64,000 nucleotides of DNA from NCBI GenBank assembly GCA_028554755.1, contig JAPTOF010000001.1:384501-448500 (forward strand). Direction: 5' to 3'. This document shows positions 54,999 through 64,000 of this stretch, one piece after another. The stretch's first letter is position 1. Each line of letters opens with the position of its first letter. The DNA comes from Cordia subcordata. Lineage: Eukaryota; Streptophyta; Magnoliopsida; Boraginales; Cordiaceae. The notes below the pieces were generated by a model. The model saw only the letters and a program-made list of their open reading frames with translations, ran no database searches and was not told the DNA's origin. A program made the position numbers and the translations under genes.

Positions 54999-57900
54999 CA
55001 AGTCAATATATAAAGTAGCCAACAATTTTTTTCCCTCTTCATACTGAACCACAAGTGATAAAGTGATAAATTTAATTTCAGATGGTCACAATTTTTTAAA
55101 TATAAAATGTCTCTCGCTAGTGTGATTTTACGTCGTTATTTCGAGAATCTCTCTATTTATAAGTCCATATTGTCTGCTTACAACAGTTGACAAATCCAAC
55201 AAGGGTGGTACCCAAGATTATATTGAATGGTTCGAAATTCTTGCACGGTTGTATCTTGTAGAGAGAAAGCACAATCATTCAATCATAGTTCATAGTTTTC
55301 AAACTTCTATGGATTCGTTCGTTCGTGCAAGTTGCTTGTATACACTAAATTCAACAATATGATGCAACAAAATATCGATACATCTCTTGTCCATTTCAGA
55401 ATTTTCTTGTCACGTCATTTTTTGTAGAACTTGGAGATTGACCGGAAAATAGTCGCCGTCGTATATATATTCCTTCCCCACCTCCCCTAGCTCCATGTTT
55501 TCGGCTCGTTTCACATTTGTTTAATGCGGTAAAGCAAATGAAAAGATGTTGTGACGAGAACATAATCTCATTTGCAAGCTCGATCATATATATTCACATG
55601 CATGAAAGAATCCTAAGATCCTGCTTAATTAGAAAGGATTAGTTTTTACTCCTTGTGAAACAGTAGCTAATGATTTAGTATTAAAGTAAAGGACCGCTTA
55701 CTCAAATTATGGATGATTGCATGATAAAGGGGCCGTGTGTCACGGGTTTAATTCAATTTTGAAGATGATCTGGATCCTAATTAATTAATTAATATTCTAA
55801 AACTCATTATGGTTGCTTCTCTTCATGCATGACGCAAGTAACACATTAGAATGTTCTGTTAAAATTACATCTCACTTAAATATTTAAATTTATAAGGAGA
55901 ATATTGATGTATTTATTTATTATCTTTAACAAGTTTCATACAATTAAAAATTGCCTCTTCTGTTTCTGAATAATCACCTCATAATAAGAAGATAAAATTA
56001 ATCTAACACATCGCGTTTTTGTTGTAGGTATTTCTCGAATTTCTTTTGAAGGTAACTGTGTTGGACGATTGTGAAAGATACAAAGTAACCCATCTGTGTA
56101 TAAACGTATGATAATCATGCTATGGCCATCGAAATGTAGACTTCAATAGAAAGACAACTTGAATGCCTATTATAGATTAAAAAATTAACTAGCATATGCG
56201 TGTAACAATTTTTTCAAAGTGCAATATTCCTTGATTTGTGCTTTTTTGTGGATTCCAGCTTTTCCTTCATAAAATCAGCACAATGTTAGCACAAGTCGAT
56301 CTTTCACCTAGTGATTGTGATAGAATTTTCTCCATGCTTAATCTTGGTAATGCCTTGTGAGAATTCCAATGGATCTTAGTGTGAAGATGTTCATTTATTT
56401 CTTCCCTTTTCGTGTACTATATAATTCTTTGAGATCGTTAATTTTCACAATTTTGTCAGATAATGAGGGCAAAAGTATGTTGGTTTTGCCGCTTTTAATG
56501 GGAAATTACCAAGGTTTAAGATTTTAAGACGATAGCATATATAGCTGTAGTCCTGATTTGCGAGTTTTATTAATGATAATTCTGTATGACAGAGAGAGGA
56601 GCAAATTTTACCTTTTGATTATGATCATGAAACATCAACAAGTGACGAAGGTTTGACTAATAATTATTATCATCCCTATGGAACTCATTGTTAATTTCTT
56701 CGCTGGTATATGAATTATATTAATTAATTAATGAAGGATGTAACGTAACTGTGCTAAAGATCATGATCAGATTCTATCTCATAACTCAAAAATCCTATTA
56801 TAAGTTGGTGTAGAATAATATTTATTATTTTTATGTGGGAAGAATTATATATTCTGAAAAGCTCATAAGTAGTGGAAGGATAATAAATATGATTTGATGA
56901 ATTCCAATTTTAACACCAATATTAAACATTACAGGAATTTATCCTAAAACTATAATTGGTGCTAGTTGCTAGATAGAATAGTTTAGAATCTGATTAATTA
57001 GTTGGTGCCAGAGTTTATAGTTTGTTTTGAAAAATTTAATGTGAAATAAACTTTATATTTTAACGAAGGTAATTACCAAAGAGCGAGAACTTAATAAACT
57101 TGATCTCGATCAACTTCGGTTAAGATGGCTCAAGAAGAAAGTTCCAGACTAATATGATCATGTGATTCTCTAAAACCAAGGAATAAACAAAGAGGGTGTT
57201 TGTCAGTACTTATTTGAGTGTTTATAAGAACCCAAAATAAAAATTCAGTGGGAAGAAATCTTTATTAGTGCTTATAATAAGCATTGCTAAACAACTTCTA
57301 AATCTCTAATCTCTTGAAACGAATGCTCCAAGATAAAGTTTTCTATAATTAAGCTTAAGGGCAGTGTCAAAAGGGGACGGCGAAAGAATCACATGCATGG
57401 CCGAGGAACCTTGTCGTTTTCAACTTGTACTTACAGATTAAATATCATTACATTATATTGGATCTCATCGAGATCCATTATCAACTGTTTAATTCATTCT
57501 ATTAGGGTTTAATCCTAGTTGATGCGTGCCGCGTGTAACTCTTCACTAATCTTGATTATTCCCTTCAAATGGAAGACGCGTGTCTCGACTGCATCTATAT
57601 GCGTAAAATTTTTACTTCTTTCCTCTTATTCTCTTGTGTTTAGCTAATTAAACCTTTCATTGCGAAAGAACCATGGAGGCCAAGTTTTTAATTTTAAAAT
57701 CAATTAATTTGAATGGAAGCTGCCAAGATTACTTAAGGTGGTCTAAATTTTATAAGTTTTTCATGTGGAAGGAGTAACCGTACTTTAACGCTTCTTCTCG
57801 TATACGTAATCTTATATGAGAAAAGATGGGTGATATATGGTTAAATATGACTTACATGAAAATAAATAGACACATGGTTACATATACTCTCATATAATTT

Positions 57901-58980
57901 GGGGTTCCCTAAATGACCAACTGGTAGTAGGTAACTTGGGCCATGATTTTTAAAATTTATAATTTTTTATTTGAAAAGAATTGGATATTTTTAACACACA
58001 TGGTCCTCATATAAGACCTTATTTAATTAGAGAAAGATGGGTTATTTATACGGGATATTCTAACAGGATATAACGGGCCAGACTTTACTGAAAAAGATTC
58101 CCACAGAAGTAAGGTAGAAGGTACCACATTGAGGTGCAAACAAAAAATTTCCTTTTATACCTTTAATTTGTATCTGCCTGATCATAAAATAGTTTTCCAG
58201 TAATATGCACTATACTAAAAAATACTACATATTTCTTTTTTTTTTGGGTCCTCATTACTGCAGTTACGTGGGATATTCCATGTTTTCAACTTATCTTTTT
58301 TTTTTTTTATTTAATGACTTTTTCGTAAATAAATTATATTTCGACCCAAAAAAAAGTTTTAACTGACAAAGCTTCTTCGCTAGGGTGCTGAAGCAAGTAC
58401 TGTCACCATCAAAGAGGAGGTGACTTCTTAATCATTGACTTCTTATATAGGAAATCATAATAAGACTTTAAATTCGTAGTTACGCGACATCGAAGTGGAG
58501 GTTCTGGAACCTGAAAAAACCCTAAACTAAACAGCCTATAGCCTTTGTCTGTTACTTTTTACTCCACAAGCAGACAAAAGAATCGGTAGATTACTAATTG
58601 TCAAAGAAAACAACTAAGCAAAACAACTTGTAAAACAGATCTAAATCCCTAGAGATCTCATGCATTCAATTATTTTTATTATTATTACCATATTTCTACA
58701 CCACATATATATTTTCTTTCATCAGCATGTTCGCGATATATGGACAAAAAGAAACTAATCTGGATCAATGAGAAACTAACTTCTTTTGGCAGATAATGAA
58801 AGAAAAGTAATAGAGAAAACTCCAAAAGTTAACATATAATCTTCAAGACTTGTCCTCCATGCATGTTGCATTGCCATCTAGTCGTGTATATTCCAGTCCA
58901 ATCTGCCCTCGTGGTTGTATTCACAACTACAGAATTTCTTCAAATAAAAAAAAAAAAAAGAAAAGAAAATGAAAAACAAT
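54999..58980. other. Large gene-free interval
   Basis: About 4 kb of AT-rich sequence without a supportable gene, except for a TRIM-like remnant at about 57700-57985. The right end should hold the promoter of the hybrid proline-rich protein gene. Confidence 0.55.
57700..57985 (-). mobile_element. Probable second TRIM copy, diverged
   Basis: TAAAATCAATTAATTTGAAT, then TTAAGGTGGTCTAAATTTTAT and ATGTGGAAGGAGTAAC, follow the LTR of the TRIM at 16715-17099 step by step. They are followed by CTTCTTCTCGTATACG, as in its purine-tract region. A second, weaker LTR-like stretch (GACCAACTGGTAGTAGG) begins near 57917. No primer site or target duplication was found. Confidence 0.45.
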
Positions 58981-58991
58981 ATGATTTTCAT

Positions 58992-58999
58992 CTATAAAA
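58992..58999 (+). promoter_or_regulatory. TATA box of the hybrid proline-rich protein gene
   Basis: CTATAAAA lies about 115 bp before the chosen ATG and downstream of the in-frame ATG at 58969, which it rules out as a start. Confidence 0.75.
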
Positions 59000-59106
59000 G
59001 CCTTACCCCATTTCATCATTCTTCATCACCTAGCAATCTGCTTGTTAAAGCGCACATATTCCTTTACATCACTAAGCATTCTAGGTATTTTTGTGTGTTT
59101 TCCAGC

Positions 59107-59520
59107 ATGGCTTCAAAGGCTGTTGCATCAACTGCCCTTCTCCTCACCTTCAACCTCCTTTTCTTCACTTTGGTGAGTTCTACTAGTGTTCCATGCCCAC
59201 CACCACCAAAAAGTCCCAAAGGCAACGGCAACGGCAGCGGCAACAAGCCCCCGTCCAAGGCTACATGCCCAAGGGACACTTTGAAATTGGGAGTGTGTGC
59301 TAACTTGTTGAACGACTTGGTTCACCTTGTTATTGGCACCCCTCCGAAAACCCCGTGCTGCTCTCTTATTGCAGGTCTTGCTGATCTCGAAGCTGCTGTG
59401 TGCCTTTGCACTGCCATCAAAGCAAATATATTGGGCATTAATCTCAACGTTCCTGTTTCCCTCAGCTTGCTGCTCAACTATTGTGGCAAGAAGCCCCCCA
59501 CTGGCTTCCAATGCGCCTAG
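59107..59520 (+). CDS. Hybrid proline-rich protein with eight-cysteine motif
   Basis: A single-exon gene of 137 residues. Residues 1 to about 26 form a signal peptide ([20 protein letters not shown]). A short Pro/Gly/Asn/Lys-rich linker follows (about 29-52; [15 protein letters not shown]). The C-terminal eight-cysteine domain has Cys54, 64, 84-85, 99, 101, 126 and 136, the C..C..CC..CXC..C..C spacing of the lipid-transfer superfamily. It resembles the 14-kDa DC2.15/EARLI1/AZI1 group: secreted or membrane- and plastid-associated proteins linked to cell wall properties, cold response and systemic immunity signals. The ATG at 59107 gives a clean signal peptide and lies at a normal distance from the TATA box. 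The exact family member is not assignable. Confidence 0.94.
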   Translation: MASKAVASTALLLTFNLLFFTLVSSTSVPCPPPPKSPKGNGNGSGNKPPSKATCPRDTLKLGVCANLLNDLVHLVIGTPPKTPCCSLIAGLADLEAAVCLCTAIKANILGINLNVPVSLSLLLNYCGKKPPTGFQCA

Positions 59521-60034
59521 ACTACTGTTGTTTTGACTGCAGCCAGACTCGCTCTTTGAGCCTATCCCTTTTCCTTTTCATGCATTGTTTAGATTTCTTT
59601 CTGGGTCGCCGTTGTCTGCGGTACGTTGTGATGTTAACCATTTCATGGTCATTACTGTTCTTGTTCTCAAGTGTAATCTATTGATTATTAGAAGAAAGGC
59701 TGCTAGTCTTCTTTCTTCTATTTTATTTATTAATGTACTATTCTTCGTCACTAGCTAATTCTAGTGATGAAAATTAAATAAAAGACCCTACCAATAATAT
59801 GAAACGTATCCACGACATTGATGAGTTCACTTTGAGTTGCTTGGGTGCTCCCTTTGTAATTAGTTTGATCTCATAATTTTACGGTGATAGCTAATATTAC
59901 TGACACATGAAAGCAGCAACAATTAATCCTTTCTGACATTGCATGTAATTAACTTGTACCAATAATAGGTAATATAATGTAGGAAAATTCATTTAACGAT
60001 TAATAGGAGAGATATATACATATGGGAAAAGATG

Positions 60035-60650
60035 TTCAAGTTATTTGTTTTTAGGTATTAGACCAAACAAGTTCCTTAGATCTTTTTTTACCCCTTCTTA
60101 AGTATCTCTATTGCTTAAATTTAACGGAATAATATCTTTGAAAATACCATCTATGCCCTTAATGAATCATATGAATGACAAAATAATTTTTTTTAAAAAT
60201 TTTTATTTCAATAAAGTGAGAAGGTGTATAAACATATCTTTTATTTTTTATTTTAATTATGGTAAAGAATATTTAACTAATTACTAGTTTTTAACTACTT
60301 TAAAAAATAAGAAATAAAAATGACAAAAGTAATTAAAATATTTATTATTTTTTTCTTTTTCCCTTGGAAAGAATACTTTTTTTAGTGGTAATATGATCCT
60401 TGGTAATTTTTTAATCTTTAAAAATTTTTTTTTCACCAACTAAATTAGGGAATGAAACATGAAAAAAAGTAAAAATAAAAAGTTTTTGTCATGTCATTTG
60501 TCTCATTAAGGGTGAAAATGGTATTTTGTGAATGGGGTTAACTTTTCCATTAAGTTTAACTTATAGAAGAAAAAAAAGATTTAATAAGAAGAATACAAAA
60601 AGAACTAGGGGATCTAATTAGTCTGATACTTAAAAATAAGAGACTTGAAT
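60035..60650. mobile_element. Inverted-repeat element, superfamily unassigned
   Basis: The left end TTCAAGTTATTTGTTTTTAG and the reversed right end TTCAAGTCTCTTATTTTTAA pair. Further blocks pair inside, including GTATTAGAC against GTATCAGAC and AAAATACCATCTATGCCCTT against its counterpart near 60510-60530. About 616 bp, non-coding. No target duplication was found. Confidence 0.65.
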
Positions 60651-60992
60651 GTGAGATTGGCATTTTAAACTTAAGAAAGTCCTCTAATATAATTATCAAA
60701 ATTTGGTAATGGTGATTTAGTAATGATGCGTGAGTTTTTTTTTTTCCCCTTGTATATGATTTAGCATAGTAAATTTAATTCATAAATATTATCAATAATT
60801 TCTTATCTTTGATTTACTACCCATGTATATATAGTAACCTTCTAATATCATTTATACATAAAACTTTCATTTTGAAGTGTAGCATTTGCCTTTACAGAAT
60901 TAGCAGAAGGGAAAGAGAAAAACTCCTATTTCATGACAAGAAAAGGAAAATAAAAAGGAGCCCTATATCTATATCTACGTTGACGTGGTCTC

Positions 60993-62335
60993 TTAGGGTT
61001 GAGGACGATACATGGCCTCCCTTGGCATGGGCCGTCGATTCATCCTACTGAAGTCGAAATGCTCATGCGGATGGGTTGATGGGCTATCTGGAGTAAGAAT
61101 CCCGTCTTGTGCGGCCATCCCCAAATATTGTTGCACCACGAGAACTGAAAACGTGGCTGCAAAATCCGATGATGCCAAGAGATCCCCAATCGCACCCAAC
61201 TCTGGACACTCACTCCAATCAGTAAGCCCTGCCGTTAATGGCGATATCATCCCTTGCCCTCTACCTACTATGAACAAGTCATGTATGCTGTCTATTGATC
61301 TTATTGCTGCCACTGTTTCTTCTCCATTGTTCACCACTTTCTCTGTGTATACAATCGAATCATAGTTCGCGGTTCTTGACCTGAACTCGTTTAGATAGTC
61401 CTGGTCTAGCTGCTTTTCTCTATCTGCATCGGTTATCACCGACAACTCCGCCGGTTTAGCAGTTTCGCGCACTGATCCGGTGGCTGATGATGATACCGGT
61501 GAATCTTCTGCGGCGAGGAATCGCATGACTGTGAGACTAATCCCTGGGTGTTCACACATGCGCCATGCATAGGCTAAAGCTTCGCGATCATCGGGCCCTC
61601 CGAAAAATAACACCGAAACATGATGAGAAACTTGATTTGCAGCTAATCTTGTTGATCCGTTGAGGCCTCTATCGACGAGAATACCGACGGAGCAAGGCGC
61701 GTTGGCTAACACATTTTGGTTGATGGTGCGAAATGCTGGGTTGGTGGACTCCATTCCACCATCAACTGTTTGCTGTTTATGGAAAGGGATGATGATGAAG
61801 GCGACACGCTTGTCTTCAGCCACATTGCAAATGTCCTCGTGCATGGTGGAGTAGGGAGAAATGGCGGTGAGTGGTTGAACCGAGACGCACCCCGCGTGCT
61901 GCTCGAAGTTTTCAAACGCGTTGATGATGTGGTCGGATTGAGCTTGAGTCCTGTTAAGGGCCGGCCTGCCGGATTTTCTTGTGTTGTGGACGATAAGCAT
62001 GGCGGACGCGCGGCCGGTGAGTTCCACAAGGTGGAGCACATAAGCGCAAATTGGGGATCTTTTTGTTGGATGGGAAGCTTCGAGGAGGTTGATGATTGTT
62101 GGAACATTTCTAGGGGTATGAATGCACACCAATACTCTGAATTCATTGTCAGGCTTTATTCTTTGGATTGTTCTTCTTTTGTATGGTGCAAATTTTCTTG
62201 CTGGCTTGTAAACTGTGGTAACGACTGGCGTGATTATTGACGTCATAACCACTGCTACAATTACCATTATGGCAAAAGACGTGTCATCTAAAACCTGCAC
62301 ACAGCACATCGAGTAATATTTAAGCAACCTGCGCA

Positions 62336-62373
<38 letters not shown>

Positions 62374-64000
62374 TTTTCGTATTTAAGATTTTATAACAAA
62401 TGCAACAATAAAGTAGGCTAAGATTCACTAAATCATCATACTATAAAACAGATCGAGGAAGTGAAATTTAGGTACCTTTTGGTCCTTTCCGACGTTGAGA
62501 ATAATCATCTCAACGAGGCCCTTGGTGTTCATGAGCAAGCCAAGTGTAAGACCTTCATAAAATGGCATTTGGTAGTAAAGAGCAACAAGGAGTGTTCCTG
62601 CAACTTTTCCAGCACAAGCAAGAAGGATGACGAGAGCTAGGATGGCCCACGTCCCCACTCCTTGAATTGCACTTATGTCAGTTTTCAGGCCACTAATGGC
62701 GAAGAACAGAGGAAGCAAAAGCCCCGAAACAAAATCCTCCAGTCTTTCTATAAGGGTTACACCAAGGGGTCCATTTGGAATCACCAGGCCAAACACAAAT
62801 GCTCCGAAAACAGAATGTGTACCAATTGCATCTGTTATAAAACCAGATATCATCACCCCTGTGAGAATCAAGCAGATATAGAATTCGCTAATGGATTCTC
62901 CTTCAGGGGTCCTCTGAATAATCCAGCTGACTAGAGGCCTCACTATAAACACACAGGCAACAACAAAGGCTGCACTAGATAGGAGCACCCACGCTGAGGC
63001 CCAGGACATGCTCTCATTCTCGGCCAAGGCGATCGAAAAAGCTAACAGAATCCAAGCACACATATCATTAACCAGAGCTGAAGACAGGGCGATTCTGCCT
63101 ATATCTGTATTCAGAAGTTTGAGCTCTCCGAGGATTCGAGCAAGCACAGGAAATGCAGTAACAGAGAGGGCAACTCCAAGGAAAAGTATGAAAGTCCCCA
63201 CATTCATTATCTGTGTTTTTTGATGCAGCAAGAAGGAGAATGACACCCCAATAAGGAAAGGCAGTATCATGCCCACTATAGCGATTGCAATTGCCTTCTT
63301 CCCGGTGCGTCTGATTACAGCCATATCCATTTCCAGTCCTACCAAGAATAGAAAGTAAAGAAGACCAACGTTTGCCATTGTCTCAAGCACCATCACGCTC
63401 CTTAACGGGAACACGGTGTTTGCAAATTTGCGATTTCTTCCCAGGACGGATGGGCCCAATATTATACCGCCCTATGACAATGCAAACAAATTAATATCCA
63501 ATAGAAAAGCTTTTAAAGAAAGTGGAAGAATTCTTACACACTTGAAGATTATTTTATGTTCATTTTAGTGAATGTAAACATCACGCCAATTGGCTGCTTC
63601 TGGTCCCTGATAATTATACTTTTCCATGATGTTATTGTAATGACCGATAAGCTTCATCATTAACATGTTAATATGTTATAATATTACCAAAAGATGAATC
63701 TCTCAAATGTTAATTAACTTAATAAAATTTTTTCTTTGCATGTTGATGACAAGATTGTGGACATCTTCTTCGTTAATTAATTGGTTAACTATCCGATTAA
63801 TCTAACATTTATGAACATGTTTTCATTTTATTTTGCGTAAAGTACTGTAATTGGTATATATTATTATAGCAATTCTTGTCTCCAATTTTTTAGATATTGT
63901 TGGAATTTGAAAGATGAAAGTGGCATGACATGCATGCTGGAGTCATATATAGATCGGAAATTTCATGGAGCAAAAATGTAGTCGGCAGCACTCACCAGAA
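60993..64000 (-). CDS. Cation/proton exchanger, CHX family (5' end outside the window)
   Basis: Three exons on the minus strand: 63996-64000 (only the last five bases of exon 1, TTCTG before GTGAG), 62476-63471 (332 residues) and 60993-62294 (433 residues plus stop). The visible protein of about 765 residues lacks roughly the first 40-60 of a normal CHX. Exon 2 starts GGIILGPSVLG and holds about ten membrane segments of the Na+/H+ exchanger domain, including the conserved ALVNDMCAW with its acidic residue in the ion path. Exon 3 begins VLDDTSFAIMVIVAVV, finishes the membrane part, and has the long soluble tail with two universal-stress-like halves (RVLVCIHTP, then VSVLFFGGPDDREALAYA and LFIVGRG). 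CHX proteins move K+ or other monovalent cations against protons at endomembranes or the plasma membrane and affect pH and osmotic balance. The subgroup is not certain. No coding defect is visible. Confidence 0.95.
62338..62371. repeat. TA microsatellite in a CHX intron
   Basis: About 17 TA units inside the 181-bp intron between exons 2 and 3 (62295-62475). Confidence 0.9.

Noticed and set aside
58969..59106. In-frame 46-residue extension of the hybrid proline-rich protein
   Set aside because: A TATA box lies downstream of this ATG; the ATG at 59107 gives a typical signal peptide.

Overview
The window is nuclear DNA from a flowering plant, most likely a eudicot. The evidence is GT-AG introns, AT-rich spacers, and plant-specific families: a GRAS/HAM regulator with a miR171 site, a GOLVEN/RGF peptide precursor, an eight-cysteine hybrid proline-rich protein and a CHX cation/proton exchanger. 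Dense plant transposons support this. The species cannot be fixed from sequence alone.

Six host genes are supported. In order they are: a HAM-type GRAS transcription factor (minus, 2924-5296); ATG8 (plus, five coding exons, 33867-42443); a GOLVEN/RGF/CLEL peptide precursor (plus, four exons, 45001-46428); L-lactate dehydrogenase (plus, two exons, 49515-51333); a hybrid proline-rich/lipid-transfer-like secreted protein (plus, single exon, 59107-59520); and a CHX exchanger (minus, 60993 to the window edge, first exon truncated). The ATG8 and GOLVEN genes are visible only after splicing short exons. No operon-like or pathway link between neighbours is apparent.

Repeats fill most of the rest. 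Three Ty1/copia elements are present. Copia-1 (6836-12870, plus) has about 95% identical LTRs and one continuous reading frame with six stops, and lies inside an older inverted-repeat element. Copia-2 (20119-27485, minus) is decayed but has a perfect AGAGA target duplication. Copia-3 (36616-41585, minus) lies antisense inside the third intron of ATG8. A 385-bp TRIM (16715-17099) has an ATTTA target duplication, and a second, weaker candidate is at about 57700-57985.

DNA transposon remnants are common. Four long-TIR, Mutator-like fold-back elements (17183-17938, 18477-18875, 46681-47554, 53508-53962) each have a 9-bp flank matching at 7 or 8 positions. There are two hAT-like elements (14754-15314, 53980-54664), one Tourist-like MITE (47594-47717) and a dispersed inverted-repeat MITE family.

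Long gene-free stretches (1-2.8 kb, 27.5-33.4 kb, 42.7-45 kb, 51.4-53.5 kb, 55-59 kb) contain microsatellites and short tandem duplications but no gene I can support. A TATA box followed by a 17-codon first-AUG ORF at 19230-19283 is the one unexplained gene-like signal in the transposon-rich 13-20 kb zone. All alignments and mismatch counts here were made by eye.
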